From Curvivirga aplysinae (lineage in GTDB: Bacteria > Pseudomonadota > Alphaproteobacteria > UBA8366 > Aestuariispiraceae): 53,823 bases of DNA. The position numbers were made by a program, and so were the translations under genes. Below, piece after piece: positions 8,909 to 18,430 of this stretch (positions are counted from its first letter, which is position 1; each line of letters starts with the position of its first letter). Where the stretch lies: the NCBI RefSeq assembly GCF_009711445.1, contig NZ_SMMC01000209.1:1-53823 (forward strand). The letters are read 5' to 3'. The notes beneath the pieces were generated by a model. It was not told the origin of the DNA. It saw only the letters and a program-made list of their open reading frames with translations, and made no database searches.

Positions 8909-10077
8909 AATGATCCACGCCCCAGAATAACACTCACATTATTGCCACCGAACGCAAATGAGTTACTCATCATATAATTGGATGAAGCTTCAGCCTTCGA
9001 CGACACTAAGCGAATGTCTTTTGCCATTTCCGCAAAATTTTCACCACAATAGTGTTGGGGTAGCTTGTTATGTTGAAACGCCAAATATAAAAAAGCAATT
9101 TCATTAATCCCCGCAGCACCTAGCATATGACCTGTTAATTGCTTGGTAGAACTTACATAAGGTATATTTTCCGAAAAAACAGACCGGATAGCCTTGACTT
9201 CCATCGCATCATTAAGATGTGTACCAGTTCCATGTACGTTGATATAGCAAATATCTTTTACCTTTATATCTGCATCTTTGAGCGCGAATGACATGGCATT
9301 AGCAGCCCCAGTGCCTTCAGGATCAGGTGCACTCACATGATACGCATCACTGGTTTCACCAATACCCAATAATTCGGCACCAACCATTTCTCTTGTCAAA
9401 AGAAAAGCGGCAGCGCCCTCGCCGATATTAATGCCGTCCCTTGTTTCAGATAACGGATGACACAAACCATTTGACAGCGCTTCCAGTGCCTTAAAACCAT
9501 TCAAAGTCAACTGACATAATGTATCAGCGCCCCCTACGATAACTGCATCACAAAGCCCAGTTGCAAGATAACGGCGTGCAGTAGATAAAGCTTTTACACT
9601 TGAGGTGCAGGCAGTTGAAATCGTCAATGCAATGCCATCGAGCCCGTAATAAGCACGCACAAATTCTGAAATTGAACTTGGTTCCTGTTTTTCATATTCA
9701 AAACTTTCGCCAAAACTGCCCAATTTACTTTTAAGCATAATCTGATCTTCATTATCAGAGATACCTGTCGTGCTGCTGCCTAAAACAACCGCAACTCTAT
9801 CTTTCCCATATCGTTTTATCGCCTTTTTGATTTGTGCCTCTATTTGCATAAGAGCCGCCAACATCATACGATTATTACGACTATTAAATCGTTCAAACTC
9901 TTCAGATATCAAAGGAAGAGAGGATGAGACTTCACCGACAATAACAGACTGACCTTTGATCAAATCCATGCGTTCTTGCATCCCTAGCAAAGACGGTTGG
10001 AAAAGATTATATGCCACTTCGGTTGACGTCTTTCCCAAAGGATTGATAATCCCAAGGCAATTCAAGAAATACCCCAT
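8905..10077 (-). CDS. apeO: Beta-ketoacyl-ACP synthase (ApeO), catalytic half of the KS:CLF pair
   Basis: A 390-aa condensing enzyme with the active-site Cys157 in STACTSSVKAL, His282 in NVHGTGTHLNDAME and Lys312/His317 in STKQLTGHMLGAAG. In the aryl polyene type II system ApeO pairs with a catalytically dead partner, ApeC, as a chain-length-factor-like heterodimer; the partner here is at 21972-22712. It sits at the head of the conserved O-P-Q-R block and is followed by the 4-bp overlapping dehydratase gene. Confidence 0.9.
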   Translation of the reverse strand: MGYFLNCLGIINPLGKTSTEVAYNLFQPSLLGMQERMDLIKGQSVIVGEVSSSLPLISEEFERFNSRNNRMMLAALMQIEAQIKKAIKRYGKDRVAVVLGSSTTGISDNEDQIMLKSKLGSFGESFEYEKQEPSSISEFVRAYYGLDGIALTISTACTSSVKALSTARRYLATGLCDAVIVGGADTLCQLTLNGFKALEALSNGLCHPLSETRDGINIGEGAAAFLLTREMVGAELLGIGETSDAYHVSAPDPEGTGAANAMSFALKDADIKVKDICYINVHGTGTHLNDAMEVKAIRSVFSENIPYVSSTKQLTGHMLGAAGINEIAFLYLAFQHNKLPQHYCGENFAEMAKDIRLVSSKAEASSNYMMSNSFAFGGNNVSVILGRGSL

Positions 10078-10078
10078 A

Positions 10079-10639
10079 TTATGCCCCGACCTTTTGAGAA
10101 TGGATGATTAACTTATAGCCAACGTCTTCATTAACTAGGGTAACATTTTGCTGCCACCGGTTATTAGGCGAGTCTTCGGAATGGATGATGACATGTGTCA
10201 TTTCTGATTGATGAATTACACGTTGTCGTCCATCAACTTCAACATGTTGAATTGAATTATCAATATCTTTAAGGCGGTCCACAGGCCAGAAACTATAGAC
10301 CATATCTCTGAAAATATGATGCATAGATATGGTTTTTGGAAAATGTTCATAAGTTTTATAGTCTACACCTTGTTCAGACCAATATGCCTCTGCCAAACGT
10401 TGACCAAATGTATCTAGAATAATCACTTTAATACCAGAATGACGAATGGAAAGTCTGGATTGAAAGACAAAATTCTTTTGCTTAAAACGTCCTTGCAAAA
10501 GCTGGATAACTTCACCTTCAAAGTTAGGTGATTGCCATTGCAATTTAGACGGTATTGTTTCTTTATATTCTAACGCATCAAGCTGGTCGCCTGAACAAGC
10601 ACTAAGCAACAGAAAAAGCCAGATCAGAATTATTCGCAT
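10079..10639 (-). CDS. apeN: ApeN-like outer-membrane lipoprotein
   Basis: A 186-aa lipoprotein with a short hydrophobic signal and a lipobox LLSAC (Cys15). The chosen ATG at 10639 overlaps the stop of the oxidoreductase gene by 10 bp and gives the clean signal MRIILIWLFLLLSAC; an upstream in-frame extension would bury the signal peptide. The body is beta-rich with no catalytic motif, consistent with the DUF3261-type lipoproteins at this place in ape operons. Its presumed role is in moving or anchoring the polyene lipid at the outer membrane; no direct function is known to me. Confidence 0.78.
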   Translation of the reverse strand: MRIILIWLFLLLSACSGDQLDALEYKETIPSKLQWQSPNFEGEVIQLLQGRFKQKNFVFQSRLSIRHSGIKVIILDTFGQRLAEAYWSEQGVDYKTYEHFPKTISMHHIFRDMVYSFWPVDRLKDIDNSIQHVEVDGRQRVIHQSEMTHVIIHSEDSPNNRWQQNVTLVNEDVGYKLIIHSQKVGA

Positions 10640-11865
10640 TGGGCAGCAACCAAATTGATATAATGGGCAGGTCTTCTGACAAATGCATTCTCTTGATCCC
10701 AAGCATAACCTGCCAAAATTGAGGTGATCATACGTTTGATATCATTATCAGTATTTGGGGATTGTTTGATAATGCGTTGAAGTCTGCCATCGTACCACGA
10801 AGAGACGAATTCCCTGAAACAATCCACTCCTACCATGAGTGGTCTTACATATTCCTGAGTCCAATCAATTTTACTTTCTTGTTTTTGTTTAAGATAAGCA
10901 TCTACCGCTAAATCGGCAGATTTCATCGCAATAGTTACACCGGATGAAAAAACAGGATCCAGAAATTCTGCCGCATTCCCTAATAAGGCAAAACGTTCTC
11001 CAGCGAGTTGACGCACATTAGCAGAATAACCGGTGATTTTCGAAACTGACCTGATCTCTTTTGCGTCAGATAAAAGGTTTTTTAATTCCGTCATGCCGGA
11101 AATACCTTGCCATAGGATCTCCGCATTGCTTTGCGAATTATCTGCTGATTTGTCTGTTGGCATAACAATACCAATAGAACTCACATTGTTCGAAAAAGGA
11201 ATCAGCCAGGACCATATATTCGCATCCTTTTCATGCACTGAAATTAGAATTTTATTGCGGTCAAATTCTTTCTTATCTAGTTGATCATGAATATGTGTGA
11301 AAAATGCAGTACGTGACGGAAAATCAGAAGGTTGATCCAGGTTCAACAATCGCGGCAATACCCGTCCATAACCGCTAGCATCCATCACAAAATCGCATTC
11401 AATTTTTTTTGTGTTTTGATGGTGATCTTGGATTTGCAACTCACATCCTGAAGGATCAATATGCGCTGCTATAACCTCACATTGATAATGGATAGAAATA
11501 CCTGCCTTTTCAACGGCATCGGCAAGAATTTTATCAAAATGTTGGCGCTGTACTTGGAAGGTTGTGTCCCAACCATCTGCGGTTTTTTCCGAGAAATCAA
11601 TACTAGCGAAGCCATCTGGAAATTGAAAATTAGCGCCATTTTTATATTGGAAATTCGCTTTCTCAACAACCTCAATCAAACCAGCCCTTTCCAAATATAC
11701 CATCGATTGAGGTAGTAAGCTTTCACCAATCACAAAGCGGGGGAATTGCTGCTTTTCTAATACGATTACATGACATCCCGCATCATATAATCTTTTTGCA
11801 GCTATCGCACCAGCAGGCCCAGCGCCAATCACTACGACATCACATCTTTCCACTATGTCTTGCAC
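10630..11865 (-). CDS. FAD-dependent oxidoreductase of the flavin halogenase/geranylgeranyl reductase type
   Basis: A 411-aa flavoprotein. Seen are the FAD-binding GxGxxG at residues 14-19 (GAGPAG), GESLLPQS at 48-55, Lys75 in FQYKNGANF where halogenases place their catalytic Lys, WSWLIP at 218-223 matching the halogenase signature WxWxIP, and FLDPVFSSG at 301-309 matching FxxPxxSxG. It lies between the exporter (its start is one base from the apeM stop) and apeN, which it overlaps, so it belongs to the operon. It may halogenate the aryl head or oxidise/reduce the polyene. The related CmlS and geranylgeranyl reductase groups share part of these motifs, so halogenation is not proven. Confidence 0.75.
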   Translation of the reverse strand: MQDIVERCDVVVIGAGPAGAIAAKRLYDAGCHVIVLEKQQFPRFVIGESLLPQSMVYLERAGLIEVVEKANFQYKNGANFQFPDGFASIDFSEKTADGWDTTFQVQRQHFDKILADAVEKAGISIHYQCEVIAAHIDPSGCELQIQDHHQNTKKIECDFVMDASGYGRVLPRLLNLDQPSDFPSRTAFFTHIHDQLDKKEFDRNKILISVHEKDANIWSWLIPFSNNVSSIGIVMPTDKSADNSQSNAEILWQGISGMTELKNLLSDAKEIRSVSKITGYSANVRQLAGERFALLGNAAEFLDPVFSSGVTIAMKSADLAVDAYLKQKQESKIDWTQEYVRPLMVGVDCFREFVSSWYDGRLQRIIKQSPNTDNDIKRMITSILAGYAWDQENAFVRRPAHYINLVAAQCE

Positions 11866-14172
11866 TTATATATTCTCCCGTGACGTTCTTGCTAATGGAG
11901 CAAGAACAAAAGCAATTGTCACTCCTATTAAAACTGTTAATCCAAATGTATGAAGCGCATAATGATTACTAAAAACAAGTAATCCAAAAGCTAGTGCTGA
12001 AGAGATGGCAGATAATCCATTTGCATAAATGCTAATTGGATAATGTTCGTCACTGCTTTCAGCAGCAAACAAGGCATAATCCATCCCTAATGCAAATACC
12101 AGTATTAACCCCACTGCCGTAAAGAAAGAAAAACCATGCCCAAAACTCGATAATAATACAGGTGTAAGAAGTATCGCTATAGCTACTGGTAAAACGATAC
12201 GCCAGCTATGTCGCTTTCCATACTTGAAAGCTAAAAGCCATGTAACCAGCAGTAGCGTAATACCTAAAAGGTGAACGATCTTTTCACGATAAAAAGCGAA
12301 ACTTGCAGAGATATCCCCAGCAGGATCAACAAATGTAACATTTGGCATTTCAGATATTCGCATTAAATCTTGAATTTTCCTAATATCCGTTACTCCATCC
12401 AAACGAATGATATGTGCTGCACCAGACGTTGTGGCATCCTGAGTTAATATCTGCTTATTGACTTGCTCTACGAGGCGCTTATCTAAAACATTTTTAGGCG
12501 TAAGTAGCTGCCCTAAACTATCTTGATAAGCGGTTTTCGTTAAAAGTGGGTAGGCAGACCAATCGACATTCTCGAAAGCCTCTTGAATCAGTTGTTGATC
12601 TTCCAACTGTTGTCTTATTGATGGAAAAAATTCAGAAACCATCATATAATTTGTAAGATATCCTCGGTACAGCATATTTTCTAATACTGGTTTAAAGACC
12701 TCTTCGCTTTCCAAAACATCCTGTGTGTTTTGTCCCTCCACGATGAAAAATTGATGACTGGAGTTGGTTGAAAGCAAAGTTTGAATATGCTGTTCCTGCC
12801 TCTGAAGACTTTCAGATAAAGACTGCATCTTTCGAATATCATCATTCACATGTAAATTTGGTATAAACAAGATGAAAGCAATAATGGCGCCGCCTAAAAT
12901 CAAGGCCGGTTTATGCCCTTTTGAATGGCGTTGCCAAAATAAAATCAAGCGGTTAGACAAAATAAATAAAGGACCAGATGGGGATTTAGTTTTCATACGA
13001 TCAAGGTGCGGGATCACATAGCCCACCGTTAAGTAAGATCCAACTAAACCTGTTATCGCAAATAAACCTATTTGCTTTAGGCCAGGAAACGGTAAGAAAA
13101 AGAAGCAAAAGAAACCGACTACAGAACTAAGCATCCCTAAACGCATAGCTTTGTTAACAGCATGATGACGTTCTGTGGTCGTGCCTATATTTTTCACGAA
13201 AATAGTACTGCCATAATGGAAGCAATAATCGACCGTCACTCCTAGAATGGCGACTCCAAATACAAGGGTAAATGCATAAATTTGCTCATGGATAAAAAGA
13301 ACAATCGCAATTCCCGAAACAAGTCCTGTATATATTGCAATTAAGGCATAGAAAATAGGGTAAGCAGAGCGAAAAGAAATCAATACAAGAAACAGAACAC
13401 CAATTAGTGAAATACTGCCCAGTATTGTTGCTTCCCCCTTACCTTGTTCTATACCTTCATATGTATAAAAAATAGCGCCAAGCCTATGCAAATCCAGATC
13501 TATATATTGCGCCTCAAACTGCTCAATCAGCGGTAATAAATTTTGTTGAATTTCAGGGGCAAACGCACTTCCTGATAATTGGAATTCCAACAGTGCATGA
13601 TATTTCCCATCTTTCATTAAAAAGGGAATGCCGTTTTCATTATTCCAATTTTTTTGATCTGCATTTAATTGTTGTAACCATCGTGCCTTCAACAATAGAG
13701 GATCATGGTAAACTGTATTCGCAGATAAAATGGAGAAAGGGTTTATTAATTGCGCCATTGTTTGTTGTAAGACATCGTTAATTTGCCCTGACTTTAACAA
13801 TATCCTCGTCTCTACATCCAGTAAGCCTGAGCGATAAAGTTGCAGATTTTCAAATAAAGTAGATTTATTCAAATTTGAATGAATCTCAGGAGTTTCTTTC
13901 GTCAAACCAGCTTGCTTTAGATTTTCAAGAAGTTTGCTCGTTACAGACAACAAGAATGCTTTTTCTTCATGGGATAGAACCAGCAAAACACGGTTTTGTA
14001 CATCTTCGGCAATTTGTTTTTTTGCTTGTTGTTTCCAACTATTTTGTGGCGCATCAGATGGAAGCAGTTCAAGTAGGTCGCCATTGATAGGTAAACCGCT
14101 GCGACTTTCCCATATAACAAAACTTGATAGTAATGCGAGACAAATTACCCAGATTGAAAACGCAATCCTCAT
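11866..14172 (-). CDS. apeM: RND/MMPL-family exporter (ApeM)
   Basis: A 768-aa inner-membrane protein with the duplicated RND layout: one N-terminal membrane helix, a large periplasmic loop (about residues 35-240), five helices (about 245-400), a second periplasmic loop, then five more C-terminal helices. The helix sequences FGVAILGVTVDYCFHYG and GLILVFALGMDYALFA carry the Asp residues expected in the proton relay of MMPL/HpnN-type lipid exporters. With the LolA-like protein just upstream and lipoproteins in the same operon it probably extracts the aryl polyene lipid from the inner membrane. It overlaps or abuts its neighbours, so it is co-transcribed. Confidence 0.88.
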   Translation of the reverse strand: MRIAFSIWVICLALLSSFVIWESRSGLPINGDLLELLPSDAPQNSWKQQAKKQIAEDVQNRVLLVLSHEEKAFLLSVTSKLLENLKQAGLTKETPEIHSNLNKSTLFENLQLYRSGLLDVETRILLKSGQINDVLQQTMAQLINPFSILSANTVYHDPLLLKARWLQQLNADQKNWNNENGIPFLMKDGKYHALLEFQLSGSAFAPEIQQNLLPLIEQFEAQYIDLDLHRLGAIFYTYEGIEQGKGEATILGSISLIGVLFLVLISFRSAYPIFYALIAIYTGLVSGIAIVLFIHEQIYAFTLVFGVAILGVTVDYCFHYGSTIFVKNIGTTTERHHAVNKAMRLGMLSSVVGFFCFFFLPFPGLKQIGLFAITGLVGSYLTVGYVIPHLDRMKTKSPSGPLFILSNRLILFWQRHSKGHKPALILGGAIIAFILFIPNLHVNDDIRKMQSLSESLQRQEQHIQTLLSTNSSHQFFIVEGQNTQDVLESEEVFKPVLENMLYRGYLTNYMMVSEFFPSIRQQLEDQQLIQEAFENVDWSAYPLLTKTAYQDSLGQLLTPKNVLDKRLVEQVNKQILTQDATTSGAAHIIRLDGVTDIRKIQDLMRISEMPNVTFVDPAGDISASFAFYREKIVHLLGITLLLVTWLLAFKYGKRHSWRIVLPVAIAILLTPVLLSSFGHGFSFFTAVGLILVFALGMDYALFAAESSDEHYPISIYANGLSAISSALAFGLLVFSNHYALHTFGLTVLIGVTIAFVLAPLARTSRENI

Positions 14173-14174
14173 CT

Positions 14175-14750
14175 TTAATTAGGCTCCGGCAGGCTTGGCA
14201 TCTCACTTAACGGTAACAGTTCAATTTCCCCGAATTGTATTTCTTCCCGATCGCCTGTTTTGCGCTTCATATAAACAGAAGACAGCATGTTCTTTTGCCC
14301 GTTGAACCTGATCAGGTCAAAAGGTGTATTCTTCAACTTTTGCGTAGGGAGAGCGAATATCCAACCGGCTTCATTTTCAAGTAATTCTACTTGATATGTT
14401 TTGCTTATTTCTTCCTTAATATCCTGGCTGTCTAAAGTAAGCAGTAATGAACGAATAGATTGTAAAAACGGAAGTTGGCTTATGGGGACTTCCATTGATT
14501 TTTCCTTCGCAACAAATTGTATTATATTTGTTTCCGAAATTAACATCTCCGTCTCAAAGGGGAATGTCACCTGCCAATAGATAATATCTGAGGGATAAAT
14601 ACTTAAATAGCCTTCTGACTTGATAGGCTGATCCATACCCGATAGCCATTTATGTTGTAGAAAAGCAATGCGGCTACCCATTTGATTTGCTTGCGCCAGA
14701 CCGATTGGGACAATCAAAAGAATGGTAAATAAAACAAGAATCAGACGCAT
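14175..14750 (-). CDS. apeL: LolA-like periplasmic carrier (ApeL)
   Basis: A 191-aa exported protein with a signal peptide at residues 1-20 (hydrophobic, ending GLAQA) and an all-beta body that looks like the LolA/LolB outer-membrane lipoprotein carrier fold. There is no lipobox, so it should be soluble in the periplasm. The start overlaps the end of the thioesterase gene by 10 bp. In ape clusters this protein is thought to carry the polyene lipid between the MMPL exporter and the outer membrane. The fold assignment rests on context and general pattern, not on a catalytic motif. Confidence 0.78.
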   Translation of the reverse strand: MRLILVLFTILLIVPIGLAQANQMGSRIAFLQHKWLSGMDQPIKSEGYLSIYPSDIIYWQVTFPFETEMLISETNIIQFVAKEKSMEVPISQLPFLQSIRSLLLTLDSQDIKEEISKTYQVELLENEAGWIFALPTQKLKNTPFDLIRFNGQKNMLSSVYMKRKTGDREEIQFGEIELLPLSEMPSLPEPN

Positions 14751-15154
14751 TGATAAGCTTCCACCAGATTGATCAAAACATCCGGCGAGGCAAGGCGCAT
14801 TTCCTGATCTTCAATACCCACAGCAACCTGCACAGTATAACCTTTATTAATCCGATGGCCTGTCTCTTTATCGGTGATCAAATATTCAATTTTTAAGCGA
14901 CTTTCATACTCAACCAATTTTGCTTCTATGATCACTTCTTGCGCAAAGTGTATTGGTTTAACATATTTCAAGCGCATATCGACAATCGGCCACGCATAGC
15001 CGGACTCATACATCTCGTTATAATTATAGGATATTCTATCAAGTAATGCTGATCGGGCTTGCTCAAAAAAGCGAACATAATTTCCATGCCAAACGATTTG
15101 CATGGGGTCCAAGTCATAAAATTGTGCTTTTATTTCTATAGACGCTGTAATCAT
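14741..15154 (-). CDS. apeK: 4HBT-type acyl-thioesterase (ApeK)
   Basis: A 137-aa hotdog thioesterase. The 4-hydroxybenzoyl-CoA thioesterase signature is clear at residues 12-28: FYDLDPMQIVWHGNYVRFFE, with the catalytic Asp in DLDPMQ. It could release or transfer the finished polyene acyl chain, or edit mis-primed ACPs. The gene lies between the ammonia-lyase and apeL; known ape operons have a thioesterase at the same point. Confidence 0.85.
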   Translation of the reverse strand: MITASIEIKAQFYDLDPMQIVWHGNYVRFFEQARSALLDRISYNYNEMYESGYAWPIVDMRLKYVKPIHFAQEVIIEAKLVEYESRLKIEYLITDKETGHRINKGYTVQVAVGIEDQEMRLASPDVLINLVEAYQCV

Positions 15155-15168
15155 TTAAATATTCTATC

Positions 15169-16713
15169 TCACTTATATAGTTGCCAGTGACGCTTGCGTA
15201 TATCAACAAGCAAGCCACGCAAAACAGCTTCAAGAGGCTTATCTTCGGTAATGAAGTCAATTCGATCTTTCAACTGAGTCTGAAAATTCTGTATCGCAAT
15301 GGTCATTCTGGACATATCCAGTTCTTGATTGCGTTCACGTAAACGCAAGGCCTGACAACAAGCTATCAAATGCCCTGCAATAACCTGTTCTGTTAATTCT
15401 ATGACACGCAAACAATCTCTTGCGGCTATGGTTCCCATACTCACTTTATCTTGGTTATGGCATTCCGTTGATCTGGAAAAGACACTGGCGGGCATGGTGT
15501 TTTTCAATGCCTCAGCCGTCCATGCAGAAACACCAATTTGCACGGCCTTTAAACCATGGTTCAAAGGTGCTCGCTCCCCAATGGCGCCTGATAGGTTCGA
15601 TGGTAACCCATTGTTGAATTTTACGTCCACCAACAAGGCCATTTGTCGGTCCACTAAATCGGCGATATTTGCAATTAGATTTTTCATCCCATCCATGACA
15701 AATCCGATATGTCCTCCATAAAAATGCCCACCATGAAGAATACGTTCGGCTTCACCATCGATGATAGGATTGTCATTGGCACTATTTAATTCTGTTTCAA
15801 TAAATTGCCTGAAGGTTGGTAGCATATCTTCCAGAACACCAATAACATGCGGAGCACAACGGATAGAATATCGATCTTGCAGACGATCCAGTGGTACATC
15901 TTCCATACAATTTGCAATATCTTCTCTAATATAAGCGGCAATTCGATTTTGACCCGGATGCGGTTTAGCAGCAAACAAAACTTCATCAAAATGTTGTGGA
16001 TTGCCTTTCATAGCAAGGCTAGTCATCGCTGTCAGACGTGCAGTCAATTGACATAGATAATCCGCCTGTATATAGGCGAGACAGGCAAGTCCTGTCATGA
16101 CGGCTGTGCCATTCATAATTGCCAAAGCCTCTTTAGGGCGCATGACAAGCGGCGTTACATTCAACTCCTTAAAAACATCCATAGTGGGGCGGCGTTCATC
16201 TTTATAAAGCACCTCACGCTCCCCAATGAGAACCGCTGCTACATAAGATAAAGGCGTCAAATCTCCACTGGCTCCAACGGAACCTTCTTCAGGTATAATT
16301 GGTAAGATATCTTCATTCAACAACGTGGTCAGTAAACGCAATAGATCAAAACTTACCCCTGACACTCCGCGACAAAGAGAGGCGAGGCGAACAGCTAAAA
16401 CAGCACGCGTTTGGTCAGCGGAAAGAATTTTGCCCAACCCACAACCGTGAAAACGTGATAAATGGATAGGAAGTTCATAGGCATTTTCTACTGCAACGCC
16501 ACGTGTTACGGAATCTCCATAACCTGTTGTCACGCCGTAAATAACGCCATCTTCTTGAAGTTTATTATCAAGGAAATCTGCACCTTTTTTGATCTTATCA
16601 ACAAAGGCAGGTGTTTCTGATAGGAATGCTGTTCTTTTTCTTTGTGAGATTGCAAAAACATCTTCGATAGATATTTCGTCTTCACCAAAAATAACAGGTG
16701 CATTATCCAACAT
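15169..16713 (-). CDS. MIO-type aromatic amino acid ammonia-lyase (HAL/PAL/TAL family)
   Basis: About 514 aa, the normal length for the family. It should remove ammonia from an aromatic amino acid to give an aryl acrylate, the likely starter acid for ApeH. Seen are Tyr59 in YGVTTGYG, the MIO-forming Ala148-Ser149-Gly150 in GSVGASGDLTPLS, and the NDNP and FHGG/GHFYGGHIG regions. The selectivity pair aligned with Ser-His in histidine, His-Leu in tyrosine and Phe-Leu in phenylalanine lyases reads Phe88-His89, so the substrate cannot be named. I use the ATG at 16713 (AGAG 6-7 bp upstream); in-frame starts up to 16782 overlap apeJ. It is inserted between apeJ and apeK, which are neighbours in clusters lacking it. 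Confidence 0.88.
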   Translation of the reverse strand: MLDNAPVIFGEDEISIEDVFAISQRKRTAFLSETPAFVDKIKKGADFLDNKLQEDGVIYGVTTGYGDSVTRGVAVENAYELPIHLSRFHGCGLGKILSADQTRAVLAVRLASLCRGVSGVSFDLLRLLTTLLNEDILPIIPEEGSVGASGDLTPLSYVAAVLIGEREVLYKDERRPTMDVFKELNVTPLVMRPKEALAIMNGTAVMTGLACLAYIQADYLCQLTARLTAMTSLAMKGNPQHFDEVLFAAKPHPGQNRIAAYIREDIANCMEDVPLDRLQDRYSIRCAPHVIGVLEDMLPTFRQFIETELNSANDNPIIDGEAERILHGGHFYGGHIGFVMDGMKNLIANIADLVDRQMALLVDVKFNNGLPSNLSGAIGERAPLNHGLKAVQIGVSAWTAEALKNTMPASVFSRSTECHNQDKVSMGTIAARDCLRVIELTEQVIAGHLIACCQALRLRERNQELDMSRMTIAIQNFQTQLKDRIDFITEDKPLEAVLRGLLVDIRKRHWQLYK

Positions 16714-16756
16714 TTTCATTCTCTTTATAACAGAAGCTTCTAAAAATTTGCTCTTC

Positions 16757-18430
16757 TTAACGATGGTTATTCCAGAAGTCAAAGAAGTTAAACCATTGGT
16801 AGGGATAGCGCATACAATATTTCTCTAAAAATGTTGTATATTGTTTTTGATACCCAATGATGGCCTCTTCCTTATTTCTTCGAGGTAAAGTAATTTTCTC
16901 TGCCAATTTATCGAAAACCAAACGGTAACGATCTCCCTCTTCCATACATAACATCATATATGTAGGGGCTTTCAATAACGACGCCAAAATGACTCCACCT
17001 TGTGGGAAATAGGCTTCTTGCCCCAAAAAATCTATCTTTGAGACACGTCTACCTGCATCAACAGGTGTACGATCAGACGCAATAACAATCCATTCGCCTC
17101 TTTGGAGACGCTCTTCCATCTCAATCGCAGTTGCTGGGCCCATTTCGGTCACTTCAATCATATCGATCGCTGCTGCTGGATTATAATATGTCAGCATTCG
17201 ATTAAACTTTATCGCATTCTTTGTATGTGCAAAAACCGTGATCTTTATTTGGTGTATATTCGAGGAAAGCGCCCGTGCAATTTCGATATTGCCAAGATGT
17301 GACGTCAACACCACAATTCCCTGTCCTGATTTAACGACCTCTTGAAAATCAGGATTTTCAGGTAAAATAATGGAGCTTTGGCCGATATCACCGGTCCATA
17401 CCGCCAGTTTATCAAGCGCCGCGCGACCAAAATGCTGGAAATGCCGAAAGCTCTGACGCCAACTTACTTTTCCTGTCTTCCCAAGCGCCCGAAAAACCTT
17501 CTCAAGATATGAAATAGACGCTTTGCGTGGGGCCGATTGGCTCAAAAAGAAGTAAAGTAAAATTGGTTGCAAAATTGCCAAACAGATTGAGCGTCCAAAT
17601 AGTTTATAGGCACCCGCAAGGAAACAAATTCCCCAATACATGCCTCTTTCACCGCGTTCAGACCAATGAAGGTTATCTCCTTTGCCAGACGCAGGCATCA
17701 TTTTTCGCATAAGCAGCACCGGCATTCTAAAGAGCATCTCAAAAAACAATTTCGAATGCATTTTACTGATTCTGATATTATCTTCAAAGGTCTGGAAGTT
17801 AGATGTGTTATCTGCAGGGTAAGTTACTTTGACCGGAACATTTCGAATTTGTATGCCATCCCAGGCAAGTCGGACCATGATTTCAATATCAAAATCCATA
17901 CGTAATCCGATTTGACGACGATTTAACAAATTCGAAACTGGTTCTAGGGGATATACACGAAAGCCACACATGCTATCTTTAATTTGGAAAGATAAGGTTT
18001 CAATCCAAACCCAAATATGGGTAATCCAGCGTCCAATTTTTCGGCTTAAAGGGATTGTATCATCATAAACAGGCACCCCCGTTATCAAATCTCTTGGGTG
18101 CTTTTCAGCAAGCGCAATTAAATCAGGTATGGCTTCAAGGTCATGTTGTCCGTCCGCATCGACTTGCAAGACATGTGTAAAACCCATTTCTTTGGCCAAT
18201 TCAAAGCCATGGATAACCGCCTTACCCTTACCCTGATTCACGTCAAGATGATGCGCATATAGATGATTATCGGGATCATGTAGATTTGCAACAATTGATC
18301 GTGTTGGTTCTGAGCTGCCATCATCAATAATAAGAACGACATGCCCTTCACTTACCAGTTTTTTTGCAAGTGATTCGATAACCCTTGGATGATTATAGCA
18401 GGGAATAACGACACAGAGCCTGAAATTCAT
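16757..18430 (-). CDS. apeJ: Glycosyltransferase family 2 / LPLAT acyltransferase fusion (ApeJ)
   Basis: A 557-aa two-domain protein. Residues 1-240 form a GT2 glycosyltransferase: VVIPCYNHPRVIE at the start, IIDDGSS, and the metal-binding QVDADGQHD, followed by the CGFRVYP block. Residues 290-557 form a lauroyl/myristoyl-acyltransferase-like domain with the HX4E motif SHLGNIE. The fusion would add a sugar and an acyl chain and so turn the aryl polyene into a membrane lipid. The start overlaps the apeI stop by 4 bp. The fused layout is the same as in known ape operons. Confidence 0.9.
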   Translation of the reverse strand: MNFRLCVVIPCYNHPRVIESLAKKLVSEGHVVLIIDDGSSEPTRSIVANLHDPDNHLYAHHLDVNQGKGKAVIHGFELAKEMGFTHVLQVDADGQHDLEAIPDLIALAEKHPRDLITGVPVYDDTIPLSRKIGRWITHIWVWIETLSFQIKDSMCGFRVYPLEPVSNLLNRRQIGLRMDFDIEIMVRLAWDGIQIRNVPVKVTYPADNTSNFQTFEDNIRISKMHSKLFFEMLFRMPVLLMRKMMPASGKGDNLHWSERGERGMYWGICFLAGAYKLFGRSICLAILQPILLYFFLSQSAPRKASISYLEKVFRALGKTGKVSWRQSFRHFQHFGRAALDKLAVWTGDIGQSSIILPENPDFQEVVKSGQGIVVLTSHLGNIEIARALSSNIHQIKITVFAHTKNAIKFNRMLTYYNPAAAIDMIEVTEMGPATAIEMEERLQRGEWIVIASDRTPVDAGRRVSKIDFLGQEAYFPQGGVILASLLKAPTYMMLCMEEGDRYRLVFDKLAEKITLPRRNKEEAIIGYQKQYTTFLEKYCMRYPYQWFNFFDFWNNHR

